Below, piece by piece: positions 52,120 through 63,437 of a stretch of DNA of 64,000 nt (its first letter is position 1; the number at the start of each line of letters is the position of its first letter). The translations under genes and the position numbers were made by a program. Where the stretch lies: assembly GCF_022370835.2 (NCBI RefSeq), contig NZ_CP092365.1, positions 248,001-312,000 on the forward strand. The letters run 5' to 3'. Under the pieces are notes generated by a model. The model was not told the origin of the DNA, did no database searches, and was given only the letters and a program-made list of their open reading frames with translations. This DNA is from Mycolicibacillus parakoreensis. Its GTDB lineage: Bacteria; Actinomycetota; Actinomycetes; Mycobacteriales; Mycobacteriaceae.

Positions 52120-53163
52120 GTGGACCTGCCCGTCGTGCCGCCGCTGGCGCCGATGCTGGCCACCGCGGCCGCCGCGGTGCCCACCGAGGCGGGCCGCTGG
52201 TGTTACCAGCCGAAATGGGACGGTTTCCGGGCGGTGGTGTTCCGCGACGGCGACGAGGTCGTCGTGCAGTCGCGCAGCGGCAAGGACCTGGGCCGGTATT
52301 TTCCCGAGCTGCTCGCCGCGCTGCGCACCCAGATGGCCGCGCGCGGGGTGCTCGACGGCGAGATCGTCGTGCCGCGTCGCCGCGACGGGCGCACCCGGCT
52401 GGACTGGGAGGCGCTGAGCCAACGCATCCACCCGGCGGCGAGCCGGGTGGCGCTGCTCGCCGAGCAGACCCCGGCGCACTTCATCGCCTTCGACGCGGTG
52501 GCCACCGGGCAGACCGCGCTGCTGGACGCGCCGCTGACCGTGCGCGCGCGGGCGCTGGCCGCGCTGCTCTGCCCGGTCCCGCCGGAAACGCGGCGCTGCC
52601 ATCGCAGCACCGCCACCGACGATCCGGCGGTGGCGGCACACTGGCTGGCGACGTTCGAGGGGGCGGGCCTCGACGGGGTGATCGCCAAACGCCGCGACGG
52701 CCCGTATCGGCCGGGCAGACGCGACATGGTCAAGGTCAAACACCGCCGCGACGCCGACTGTGTGGCGATGGGGTACCGCCTGCACAAAAGCGGTGAGGGA
52801 CTGGGGTCGCTGCTGCTGGGCCTCTACACCGACGACGGGCGGCTGCAGATGGTCGGCGGCGCCGCGGCGTTTCGCGCCTCGCAGCGCCGCGCGCTGCTCG
52901 ACGAGCTGGCACCGCTGCGCCTCGGCGCCGACGTGGTGCGCGACGGCGAGGCGAGCCGGTGGAACTCCGCGGCCGACAAACGCTGGGTGCCGATCCGGCC
53001 CGAGCGGGTCGCCGAGGTGGCCTACGACCAGATGGAGGGCGCCCGGTTCCGGCACACGGTGCGGTTTGTGCGGTGGCGCCCGGACAAGGACCCGGCCGAC
53101 TGCACCTTCGCGCAGCTCGACGTGCCGCTCGCCTACGACCTGGCCGACGTGTTGGAGCCCTGA
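52120..53163 (+). CDS. ligC: ATP-dependent DNA ligase LigC
   Basis: A 347-residue ATP-dependent ligase. Adenylation lysine in QPKWDGFRAVV (Lys32), further nucleotidyltransferase motifs LDGEIVVPRR, GLDGVIAKRRDGPY and MVKVKHRRDADC, then an OB domain. LigC acts in non-replicative repair; in mycobacteria it works with Prim-PolC in short-gap/ribonucleotide-type repair. GTG at 52120. The Prim-PolC gene follows after one nucleotide, matching the Rv3731-Rv3730c arrangement. Confidence 0.92.
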   Translation: MDLPVVPPLAPMLATAAAAVPTEAGRWCYQPKWDGFRAVVFRDGDEVVVQSRSGKDLGRYFPELLAALRTQMAARGVLDGEIVVPRRRDGRTRLDWEALSQRIHPAASRVALLAEQTPAHFIAFDAVATGQTALLDAPLTVRARALAALLCPVPPETRRCHRSTATDDPAVAAHWLATFEGAGLDGVIAKRRDGPYRPGRRDMVKVKHRRDADCVAMGYRLHKSGEGLGSLLLGLYTDDGRLQMVGGAAAFRASQRRALLDELAPLRLGADVVRDGEASRWNSAADKRWVPIRPERVAEVAYDQMEGARFRHTVRFVRWRPDKDPADCTFAQLDVPLAYDLADVLEP

Positions 53164-53164
53164 G

Positions 53165-54184
53165 ATGGCCGCGGCGGAAGAGCTCGACGTCGACGGGGTG
53201 ACGGTGCGGCTGACCCACCCGCATAAGACGGTCTTCCCCCGGCTGGGGGCGGCCGGCAGCAAACGGCACCTGGTCGGCTACTACGCGGCGATGGCGCGCG
53301 GGCCGATGCTCGAGGCCCTTTCCGACCGCCCCACCCACCTGCAGCGGTTCCCCGACGGCGTCGACGGCGACGAGGTCTACCAGAAGCGGGTGCCGCGCGG
53401 GCACCCCGACCACATCGAGACCTGTCGGGTCACCTTCCCCAGCGGCCGCACCGCCGACGTCCTGCGGATCACCCATCCCGCCGCGATCGTGTGGGCCGCC
53501 CAGATGGGCACCGTCACCTTCCACCCGTGGCAGGTGCGCTGCGCCGACCCCGACCACCCCGATGAGCTGCGCATCGACCTGGACCCGCAACCCGGGACCG
53601 GCTTCGCCGAGGCCCGCGGGGTGGCCGTCGACGTGCTGGCCCCGCTGCTCGAGGAGATCGGGCTGGTCGGGTTCGCGAAAACCTCCGGCGGGCGCGGCGT
53701 GCACGTGTACCTGCCGATCGCGCCCGAGTGGGATTTCGTCACCGTGCGGCGCGCGGGGATCGCGTTGGCCCGCGAGGTGCAACGCCGCGCCCCCGACGCG
53801 GTGACCACCTCGTGGTGGAAGGAGCAGCGCGGCGCGCGGCTGTTCATCGACTTCAACCAGAACGCCCGCGATCGCACCATGGCCGCCGCCTACTCGGTGC
53901 GCGCCACTCCCATCGGGACCGTGTCGATGCCGTTGAGCTGGGCCGAGCTGGCCGACGCCGACCCCGACGACTACACCCTGGCCACGGTGCCCGACCTGGT
54001 GGCCGGCCGCGACGACCCGTGGGCGCCGGCGCGCGGGCTGCGCCAGTCGATCGCGGTGCTGCTGGACATGGCGGCCGCCGACGCCGACCGCGGGCTGGGG
54101 GATCTGCCGTATCCGCCGAACTACCCGAAGATGCCCGGCGAACCCAAACGGGTGCAGCCGAGCCGGGACGCCGAGCGCACGTAG
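53165..54184 (+). CDS. Prim-PolC, LigD-polymerase-domain-type primase-polymerase
   Basis: A 339-residue AEP-family polymerase (Rv3730c type). Active-site acidic residues in LRIDLDPQPG, SGGRGVHVYLPI, and DFNQNARDRTMAAAYSVRATPIGTVSMPL, which carries the third acidic residue and phosphate-binding residues. It fills short gaps with a preference for ribonucleotides and passes nicks to LigC. The gene begins 1 nt after the ligC stop. No Ku or LigD gene is nearby. Confidence 0.9.
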   Translation: MAAAEELDVDGVTVRLTHPHKTVFPRLGAAGSKRHLVGYYAAMARGPMLEALSDRPTHLQRFPDGVDGDEVYQKRVPRGHPDHIETCRVTFPSGRTADVLRITHPAAIVWAAQMGTVTFHPWQVRCADPDHPDELRIDLDPQPGTGFAEARGVAVDVLAPLLEEIGLVGFAKTSGGRGVHVYLPIAPEWDFVTVRRAGIALAREVQRRAPDAVTTSWWKEQRGARLFIDFNQNARDRTMAAAYSVRATPIGTVSMPLSWAELADADPDDYTLATVPDLVAGRDDPWAPARGLRQSIAVLLDMAAADADRGLGDLPYPPNYPKMPGEPKRVQPSRDAERT

Positions 54185-54190
54185 CCCTCA

Positions 54191-54217
54191 GCGCCCTGAG
54201 CGCCCTGAGCGCCCTCA
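54191..54217. repeat. Three tandem copies of a 9-bp repeat
   Basis: GCGCCCTGA is repeated three times with one change in the last unit, in the 44-bp gap between the convergent primpolC and lucA genes. Confidence 0.7.
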
Positions 54218-54228
54218 GCCGCGCCGGG

Positions 54229-56779
<2,551 letters not shown>

Positions 56780-56797
56780 GCCCGCGGGGCCGCCGGT

Positions 56798-56833
56798 CGG
56801 CAGACTGCGGCAGACTGCGGCAGACCACGGCAG
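56798..56833. repeat. Tandem 10-bp repeat, 3.6 copies
   Basis: CGGCAGACTG units start at 56798, 56808, 56818 and 56828; the last two are degenerate. It lies just after the aspC stop and runs into the inverted repeat at 56833. Confidence 0.75.
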
Positions 56834-56910
56834 GGTTGTGCGCTCCGGGCGGTGTTGCCGCCCGCATCCGCACCGCCACCGCACAAGGCAGAGCCGTGAG
56901 CGCACAACCC
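56833..56910. repeat. 13-bp perfect inverted repeat with nested hairpin upstream of dnaX
   Basis: GGGTTGTGCGCTC (56833-56845) and GAGCGCACAACCC (56898-56910) are perfect reverse complements 52 bp apart. Inside is a second stem GGGCGG-TGTTG-CCGCCC (56847-56863). The 203-bp gap between aspC and dnaX otherwise holds CCGCCACCGCG repeats near 56911-56935. May be a terminator-like structure, a small RNA or a remnant of a palindromic repeat element. Confidence 0.7.
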
Positions 56911-56982
56911 CGCCACCGCGACCCCGCCACCGCGCAACCCTGCGGCTTCGCCTCGGTCGGACGGGCTGGGTAGCCTGCTGAC

Positions 56983-58872
56983 GTGGCCCTCTACCGGAAA
57001 TATCGACCGGCGACGTTCGCCGAGGTGGTGGGGCAGGAGCACGTCACCGAGCCGCTGTGCACCGCGCTGAGCGCCGGGCGGATCAACCACGCCTACCTGT
57101 TCTCCGGGCCGCGCGGCTGCGGCAAGACCTCCTCGGCGCGGATCCTGGCCCGCTCGCTCAACTGTGCGCAGGGCCCCACCGCCACCCCGTGCGGGACCTG
57201 CGACTCCTGTGTTGCGCTGGCCCCCAACGGCCCGGGCAGCATCGACGTGGTCGAACTCGACGCCGCCAGCCACGGCGGGGTCGACGACACCCGGGAGCTG
57301 CGCGACCGGGCCTTCTACGCGCCCGCCCAGTCGCGGTACCGCATCTTCATCGTCGACGAAGCGCACATGGTGACCACGGCGGGCTTCAACGCGCTGCTCA
57401 AGATCGTCGAGGAACCCCCCGAGCACCTGATCTTCGTGTTCGCCACCACCGAACCGGAGAAGGTGCTGCCGACGATCCGGTCGCGCACCCACCACTACCC
57501 GTTCCGGTTGCTGGCGCCGCGCACCATGCGGGCGTTGATCGACCGGATCTGTGCCCAGGAGCACGTCGCGATCGACGACGCGGTGTACCCGCTGGTGATC
57601 CGTGCCGGTGGCGGCTCACCGCGCGACACCCTCTCGGTGCTCGATCAACTGTTGGCCGGTTCGGAGTCCGACGGCGCCGGCAGCCGGGTCCGCTACCAGC
57701 GTGCCCTGGGCCTGCTGGGCGCCACCGACGCCGCCCTGATCGACGACGCCGTGGACGCGCTGGCGGCCACCGACGCCGCGGCGCTGTTCGGTGCGGTCGA
57801 GGCGGTGGTCGACGCCGGCCACGCCCCGCGCCGGTTCGCCACCGATCTACTGGAGCGCTTCCGCGACCTGATCGTGTTACACGCGGTGCCCGACGCCGCC
57901 GCCAAGGGGGTGGTCGACGCCCCCGACGACGTGTTGGAACGGATGCGCGATCAGGTGGCCCGGCTGGGGATGGGCACCCTGACCCGCTACGCCGAGGTGG
58001 TGCAGGCCGGCTTGGGGGAGATGCGCGGGGCCACCGCGCCGCGGCTGCTGCTGGAGGTCGTCTGCGCGCGGCTGTTGCTGCCGTCGGCGGCCGACACCGA
58101 GTCGGCACTGCTGCACCGCATCGAACGGATCGAGACCCGGTTGGAGATGTCGCTGCCCGCCGGCGCCGAGACCGCCCCACCGGCCGGCGGCCGACAGTTC
58201 GTGCGGCCCTCCCGCGCCGCCGAACCGCCACCGCCGCCCGCCGCGCCACCACCGGCCGCTGCGCCGCCACCGGCCCCGGCCGAGCCCGCCCCGGCGCCCC
58301 GGGACCCTCCGCCCACGCCCCCGGCGCCGGCGGAGGGCCGCGAGCCGACCCCCGGCGCGCCGGCGGCCCCGACACCGGCGGCCGGGCAACCCGATGCCGC
58401 CGCGGTGCGCAAAATGTGGTCGACGGTGCGCGAGAAGGTACGCCAACGCAGCCGCACCAGCGAGGTGATGCTGGCGGGGGCCACGGTGCGCGCGGTCGAC
58501 GGCACCACCCTGGTGCTCAGCCACGAGTCGGAGCCGCTGGCCCGCCGGCTCAGTGAACAGCGCAACGCCGATGTCATCGCCGAGGCCCTCAAAGACGCTC
58601 TCGGCGTCAACTGGCGGGTCCGTTGCGAGTTCGGCCCGCCCGCCACCGGACCGGCCGCCGAGACCGCCGCGGCCACCGAGGCCGCCGGGGTGGCCCACGT
58701 CGATGCGCACGCCGCGCAACACGCCGCGGCGGCCGCCCGGCGCGCCGAAGAGGACAGCATGCTCGCCGAGGCCGGCGACGACGACCCGCGCGCACCCCGG
58801 CTGGATCCGGAGGAGGCCGCGCTGCAGCTGCTGCAGAACGAGTTGGGCGCGCGCCCCATCGACCGGAGTTGA
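56983..58872 (+). CDS. dnaX: DNA polymerase III subunits gamma/tau
   Basis: A 629-residue clamp-loader ATPase: Walker A GPRGCGKTSSARILA, zinc-binding Cys cluster CAQGP...CGTCDSC, Walker B IFIVDEAHM, sensor TTEPEKVLPTIRSR. Residues ~400-475 are a Pro/Ala-rich linker (PPPPPAAPPPAAAPPP). The C-terminal ~150 residues (RKMWSTVREKVRQRSRTSEVML) form the tau-type polymerase-contact region. GTG at 56983; the product is longer than the ~578-residue M. tuberculosis protein, mainly through the linker. No slippery A-run for a gamma frameshift was noticed. Confidence 0.93.
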   Translation: MALYRKYRPATFAEVVGQEHVTEPLCTALSAGRINHAYLFSGPRGCGKTSSARILARSLNCAQGPTATPCGTCDSCVALAPNGPGSIDVVELDAASHGGVDDTRELRDRAFYAPAQSRYRIFIVDEAHMVTTAGFNALLKIVEEPPEHLIFVFATTEPEKVLPTIRSRTHHYPFRLLAPRTMRALIDRICAQEHVAIDDAVYPLVIRAGGGSPRDTLSVLDQLLAGSESDGAGSRVRYQRALGLLGATDAALIDDAVDALAATDAAALFGAVEAVVDAGHAPRRFATDLLERFRDLIVLHAVPDAAAKGVVDAPDDVLERMRDQVARLGMGTLTRYAEVVQAGLGEMRGATAPRLLLEVVCARLLLPSAADTESALLHRIERIETRLEMSLPAGAETAPPAGGRQFVRPSRAAEPPPPPAAPPPAAAPPPAPAEPAPAPRDPPPTPPAPAEGREPTPGAPAAPTPAAGQPDAAAVRKMWSTVREKVRQRSRTSEVMLAGATVRAVDGTTLVLSHESEPLARRLSEQRNADVIAEALKDALGVNWRVRCEFGPPATGPAAETAAATEAAGVAHVDAHAAQHAAAAARRAEEDSMLAEAGDDDPRAPRLDPEEAALQLLQNELGARPIDRS

Positions 58873-58879
58873 GCGCGCC

Positions 58880-59314
58880 TCAGTCGACCTCGAGTTCGAG
58901 ATCGCGGTGTTCGATGAGCTCGCGCACCCCGATGTTGCCCAGCCGTTCGCGAAACGCCTGCACCGTGTAGCCGGTCACGGTCGCCTCGGTGCGCGCCCGC
59001 GCGGTCGCCGAGCGCGGCATCGCGAGCGGCGAATCCAGTGCGACCGCCCGGGCCACCGCCACCCGCTGCTGCTGGCCACCGCTGAGGTCGCCGGGTCGGT
59101 GCTGCATGCGATCGGCCAGCCCGACGCGCTCCAGCAGCTCGGTGGCCCGCCGGCGCGCTGCCCGCCGGGACCGGCCGGCGCCGCGCAGCGGCACCACCAC
59201 GTTCTCCAGCCCGGTGAGCACCAACGTCATTGCGAACACCATCGCGGTGCCGACGATCGCGATCACGAAGCGGCGCCGGCGCCATTGCAGGTCCCGCAAC
59301 GCCGCGATCAGCAC
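58880..59314 (-). pseudogene. Decayed ABC transporter: permease N-terminus fused to an ATPase fragment
   Basis: An open frame of 144 codons made of pieces. Residues 1-36 ([14 protein letters not shown] then a membrane helix, TLVLTGL) match the start of a FtsX/MacB-type permease such as Rv0072. Residues 37-97 match the middle of its partner ATPase ([35 protein letters not shown]) but Walker A and Walker B are both missing. The last ~45 residues are unassigned. It looks like the in-frame product of two deletions in a permease-ATPase operon. GTG start at 59314; no function expected. Confidence 0.75.
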
Positions 59315-59409
59315 CGGCCGCTCCCGATCCGCATCAGGCCGACGTTACCGGGCGGGCCGGTCGGCGACGGTCGTTTCCGCCGACCCACCGCCACGTATGG
59401 TGGGCGACC

Positions 59410-60642
59410 ATGGATCCGACACCACGACACACCACCTGCGCGATCGTCGGAGGCGGTCCCGCCGGAATGGTGTTGGGGCTGCTGCTGGCCCGCGCCGGCG
59501 TGACGGTCACGGTACTGGAGAAGCACGCCGATTTCCTCCGCGACTTCCGGGGCGACACCGTGCACCCGACCACGATGCGTCTGCTCGACGAGCTGGGCCT
59601 GTGGCGACGATTCGCCGCACTGCCGTTCAGCGAGATCCATCAGGCCGACCTCGAATCCGACGGGCGCACAGTGACTGTCATCGACTTCAACCGGCTGCGC
59701 CGCCAACCCCACCCGTTCATCGCGATGGTGCCGCAGTGGGATCTGTTGGCCCTGCTCGCCGATGCCGCCGCGGCCGAACCGACGTTCACGCTGTTGATGG
59801 AGACCGAGGTGACCGGAGTGCTCACCGACGGCGACCGGATCTGTGGGGTGCGTTACCAAACCCCCTCCGGCGGTGGGGAACTGCACGCCGATCTGACCGT
59901 CGCCTGCGATGGCCGCCGGTCGACCGTACGGCAGGCGTCGGGGCTGCGGGCCCGGGAGTACCCGGTCAACTTCGACGTGTGGTGGTTCCGGCTGCCGCGC
60001 ACCGGGCCGTCGTCGCCGACGCTGGTTCCGCGGCTCGCACCCGGAAAAGCGGCACTGCTGATCCCGCGCCGCGAGTACTTCCAGGTCGCCTATCTGGGGC
60101 CGAAGGGCACCGACGCGGCGTTGCGCCGACGCGGCATCGAGGAGTTCCGGCGTGCGGTGGCCGACCTGATACCGGCCGACGTCGGTGACGCCGCGGGGCT
60201 GACCTCGATGGACGATGTCAAACATCTCGATGTGCGGGTCAACCGTCTCCGTCGTTGGCATCGCGCGGGTCTGCTGTGTATCGGCGACGCCGCCCACGCG
60301 ATGTCACCGGTCGGCGGGATCGGGATCAACCTGGCCGTCCAGGACGCCGTCGGCGCGGCCACCGTGCTGGCCGAACCGCTGCGGCGGGGTCGGGTGCGCG
60401 GGCGCCACCTGGCCGCGGTGCATCGGCGCCGGGCGGCGGCCACCGCGCTCACCCAGGCGGTGCAGCGAACCATGCACCGGGTGCTCGACCGGGTGCTACG
60501 CGGCGATACCGTCAGCCCGCCGCCGTCGGTGCTGCGTCTGGTGTCCGCGGCGCCGTGGCTGGCCGGGATCCCGGCCTACGTCGTCGGGGTGGGGGTGCGC
60601 CCCGAGCGCGCCCCGGCGTTCGCGCGCCGCGCCGAGCGGTGA
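59410..60642 (+). CDS. FAD-dependent aromatic hydroxylase-like monooxygenase
   Basis: A 410-residue PHBH-fold flavoprotein: AIVGGGPAGMVLGLLLARAG (FAD dinucleotide motif), CDGRRSTVRQASGL (DG motif) and CIGDAAHAMSPVGGIGINLAVQDA (GD motif). The FAD enzymes of this class hydroxylate aromatic or polyketide substrates with NAD(P)H. The substrate is unknown. ATG at 59410. It sits between the ABC remnant and the convergent methyltransferase gene, an accessory insertion relative to the H37Rv Rv3721c-Rv3720 junction. Confidence 0.88.
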   Translation: MDPTPRHTTCAIVGGGPAGMVLGLLLARAGVTVTVLEKHADFLRDFRGDTVHPTTMRLLDELGLWRRFAALPFSEIHQADLESDGRTVTVIDFNRLRRQPHPFIAMVPQWDLLALLADAAAAEPTFTLLMETEVTGVLTDGDRICGVRYQTPSGGGELHADLTVACDGRRSTVRQASGLRAREYPVNFDVWWFRLPRTGPSSPTLVPRLAPGKAALLIPRREYFQVAYLGPKGTDAALRRRGIEEFRRAVADLIPADVGDAAGLTSMDDVKHLDVRVNRLRRWHRAGLLCIGDAAHAMSPVGGIGINLAVQDAVGAATVLAEPLRRGRVRGRHLAAVHRRRAAATALTQAVQRTMHRVLDRVLRGDTVSPPPSVLRLVSAAPWLAGIPAYVVGVGVRPERAPAFARRAER

Positions 60643-60645
60643 TCG

Positions 60646-61965
60646 TCACGGTTGCCACCACGGCCGGGGCGGCAGACCGCCGTCACCGCCGTACTCGTCG
60701 AGTTTCGCGGCCAACACGTGGTGGAGCTGAATCGCGTTGTGTTCGAACCCTACCCGGGAGGCGGCCATGTACAGGCCCCAGACTTTGGCGGTGGGCAGCC
60801 CCACTTCGGCGACCGCATCCTCCCAGTGGGCGACCAGGTTTCGGCACCAGTCCCGCAGTGTCCAGGCGTAGTGCTGGCGCAGGTTCTCCGAGTGCAGCAC
60901 CTCCATGCCGGTGTTCTCCACCTCGCTGATGATCTGCCCCGACCCGGTCAGCTCTCCGTCGGGGAACACGTAGCGGTCGATGAACCCGCCGGCGGTGTGC
61001 TCCGAGGTGTTGTCGTGGCGGGTGATGCAGTGGTTGAGCAGCAATCCGCCGGTGCGCAGCTTGGACTGCAGAAACGCGAAGTACGCCGGATAGTTGCTCA
61101 CCCCGATGTGTTCGGTCAGCCCGATCGAGGAGACCGCGTCGAACCCCGTCTCGCGCACGTCGCGGTAGTCGCAGTGGCGCACCTCGGCCAGCTCATCGAG
61201 GCCCTGCTCGGTGATCTCCCGGCGTGCCCACTCGGCCTGCGCGCCGGAGAGGGTCGCACCGATCACGCGCACCCCGCGCCGCGCCGCGTAGCGCACCATG
61301 CCGCCCCAGCCGCAGCCGACGTCGAGCAACCGGTCCCCGGCCGTCAGGCGCAGTTTGTCGAAGATCAGCCGGTACTTGGCCTCCTGGGCCTGCTCCAGGC
61401 TCGCCCCCGGGTCCGGGTAGAGCGCACAGGTGTAGGTCATCGACGGACCGAGCACCCACCGGTAGAACGCGTTGGAGACGTCGTAGTGGTGATGGATGGC
61501 GTCGGCGTCGCGGGTCTTGGAATGCCGGTAGCCCTCCAGGATCCGGCGCCACCGCGGCAGCGCCTCCTGCGGTGGCGGGGCGATCGGGATGAAATGCTGC
61601 ACCCCGACCGAGCGGACGATGCGGGCCATCACCCGCAGCGGCGGGCGGTGGAACTGCAGTTTGTCGGCCAGGGCGCGCAACAGCGGATAGGGGTCGCCGG
61701 GGTGCACCCCGTGGGTCTGCAGATCACCGGAGATGTAGGCGCGTGCCAACCCCAGATCATCCGGCGCGGTCGCCAGGTAGGTCAGTCCCCGCGGCGTCGC
61801 CAGATCCAGCCCCAACTCGGCGTCCGGCGGCCCGGCGGTGCTGCCGTCGTAGGCGGTGAACCGCAGCGGTAGCCGTCCCCCTTCGGCGAGGGTCTCCAGG
61901 ATCTCGGCGAGGCTCAACCGGTCCGGTGTGCCGGACCCGACGAGCGCGGTGGGGAGCCGGTTCAC
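60646..61965 (-). CDS. Cyclopropane-fatty-acid-synthase-like SAM methyltransferase (Rv3720 type)
   Basis: A 439-residue methyltransferase of the CFA synthase/UfaA family: N-terminal lipid-binding region, HHHYDVSNAFYRWVLG, SAM-binding LLDVGCGWGGMVRYAA, SSIGLTEHIGV, and C-terminal RQHYAWTLRDWCRN. It modifies unsaturated acyl chains. The overlapping partner gene encodes an FAD oxidoreductase (GTGA overlap). The same two-gene logic makes 10-methyl-branched (tuberculostearic) fatty acids in actinobacteria, methyltransferase then reductase. In M. tuberculosis UfaA1/Rv0449c is the better known pair; Rv3720/Rv3719 is its relative. GTG start. Confidence 0.88.
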   Translation of the reverse strand: MNRLPTALVGSGTPDRLSLAEILETLAEGGRLPLRFTAYDGSTAGPPDAELGLDLATPRGLTYLATAPDDLGLARAYISGDLQTHGVHPGDPYPLLRALADKLQFHRPPLRVMARIVRSVGVQHFIPIAPPPQEALPRWRRILEGYRHSKTRDADAIHHHYDVSNAFYRWVLGPSMTYTCALYPDPGASLEQAQEAKYRLIFDKLRLTAGDRLLDVGCGWGGMVRYAARRGVRVIGATLSGAQAEWARREITEQGLDELAEVRHCDYRDVRETGFDAVSSIGLTEHIGVSNYPAYFAFLQSKLRTGGLLLNHCITRHDNTSEHTAGGFIDRYVFPDGELTGSGQIISEVENTGMEVLHSENLRQHYAWTLRDWCRNLVAHWEDAVAEVGLPTAKVWGLYMAASRVGFEHNAIQLHHVLAAKLDEYGGDGGLPPRPWWQP

Positions 61966-63344
61966 CGCCGCTGCACCGCCTTGGCGAACAGATCGAGCAA
62001 CCGGCCGTCGGGATCGTAGGCCTTCTTCACCGTGCGGTAGTTCTCGCCGCCGTAGAGATCCTCGAATTGCTCACGGGGATAGTAGGAATCGGAGTACAAC
62101 GACTTGTGTCCACCCAACTCGCCCACCTTCTGCTCGATCCTGCGATTGGTCGCGCCGTCGGTGTCGCCCACCGGCACCGACGACCAGAAGCCGACGTTGA
62201 CGTAGCTGCGCCCCGGCTGCAGCGGATACAGCGGCCACCCGCTGTGATCGCGCAACCGCAGCGGACACAGCCACAGCGGGGCGATGGGCACCGTGGACAG
62301 AAACCAGGACACAAACGCCGTGGTCTGCTCGATCGGCACCTCGATGTCTTGTACCACCCGCTCGCGGGCCGGGCGGCGGCGGAGTCTCTCGATCCGGTCG
62401 GCGATGTGGAACCGCTGGTCGTAGCCGATCAGTTTCCCGTAGACGCTGCTGCGCCGCCAGCGTTTCGGCCACCAGCGCCGCAGCCGCGGGTGCTGGGCGC
62501 CGAACGCCCGCGAACACCAGAACCAGTCGGTGTCCCAGCGCCACAGGTAGTCGTGGATCGTGAGCCGGTCGTCCAGGACGCCGTCGTCGTGCCGCATCGA
62601 GCGGTAATAGATCTGCTGGCCGGTGTAGTCGCTGACCGGTCCCGGAGTGGTGGTCTGCACCCCGACGCACAGATAGCTCTCCTCGGCGTCGAACACCACT
62701 CCGTCGAGATAATCGACCCGCTGCCCGTGGAACCCCCCGGTGTCCAGGATGCGGTCCAGCGTCGCGACCAGCTCGTCGAGTGTGTGAAAACGGAGGTGGT
62801 GCAACGCCACAAACGGGGCGACCGGTTCCAGTTCGATGCGCAGCCGGGTGGCGTAACCCAAGGTGCCGTAGGAGTTCGGGAAGGCGCGGAAGAGGTCGCG
62901 GTGACGATCGCGGCTGACGGTGAGCACCTCCCCGGCGCCGGTGAGGACGTCCATCTCCAGCACCGATTCATGCGGCAGGCCGTTGCGGAACGACGCCGAC
63001 TCGATGCCCAGCCCGCTGACCGCGCCGCCGAGCGTGATCGTCTTCAGCTGCGGCACCACCAGGGGGGTCAGTCCGTAGGGCAGGGTGGCGGCCACCAGAT
63101 CCTCGTAGGTGCACATCCCGGCCACGTCGGCGGTGCGGGTCTCGGGGTCCACCGCGAGCACCTCGGTCAACCCCGAGGTGTCCAACCCGGAGCCGCGGTG
63201 CGCGGTACGCGCCCGAAACAGGTTGGAGGTGGGTTTGGCCAGCCGCACCGGGGCGTCCGCCGGGATCGCCCGGTAGCTGTCCAGCAGACGCTGCACACCG
63301 TCCGCGTGCCGGTCTGCGCGCTTTGCCGCCGAATGCCCCACCAC
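61962..63344 (-). CDS. FAD-linked oxidoreductase (Rv3719 type), partner of the methyltransferase
   Basis: A 460-residue VAO/PCMH-type FAD protein: LTEVLAVDPETRTADVAG, YGLTPLVVPQLKTITLGGAVSGLGIES and HESVLEMDVLTGAGEVLTV form the FAD-binding domain. The C-terminal substrate domain ends YGGENYRTVKKAYDPDG. Probably reduces a methylene intermediate made by the adjacent methyltransferase. Start: GTG at 63344 or 63341. A TAGCGT -10-like box on the minus strand (63349-63354) lies 4-7 nt upstream, so the transcript may be leaderless. Confidence 0.87.
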   Translation of the reverse strand: MVGHSAAKRADRHADGVQRLLDSYRAIPADAPVRLAKPTSNLFRARTAHRGSGLDTSGLTEVLAVDPETRTADVAGMCTYEDLVAATLPYGLTPLVVPQLKTITLGGAVSGLGIESASFRNGLPHESVLEMDVLTGAGEVLTVSRDRHRDLFRAFPNSYGTLGYATRLRIELEPVAPFVALHHLRFHTLDELVATLDRILDTGGFHGQRVDYLDGVVFDAEESYLCVGVQTTTPGPVSDYTGQQIYYRSMRHDDGVLDDRLTIHDYLWRWDTDWFWCSRAFGAQHPRLRRWWPKRWRRSSVYGKLIGYDQRFHIADRIERLRRRPARERVVQDIEVPIEQTTAFVSWFLSTVPIAPLWLCPLRLRDHSGWPLYPLQPGRSYVNVGFWSSVPVGDTDGATNRRIEQKVGELGGHKSLYSDSYYPREQFEDLYGGENYRTVKKAYDPDGRLLDLFAKAVQRR

Positions 63345-63437
63345 ATATACGCTAGCGGCGGACCGCGGCCGGCGCACGGCGGTCGCGGCGCAGTGCGATC
63401 GCGACAGTGTTTCCCCGACAGCGAGGAGTGCCACCCG

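Noticed and set aside
54187..54217. Possible CRISPR-like or terminator repeat of GCGCCCTGA units
   Set aside because: Units are only 9 bp with no spacers, and self-complementarity is poor; recorded as a simple tandem repeat.
56911..56940. CCGCCACCGCG repeats as a possible origin or iteron array
   Set aside because: Too short and GC-rich with no AT-rich unwinding region or DnaA boxes; chance repetition is likely.
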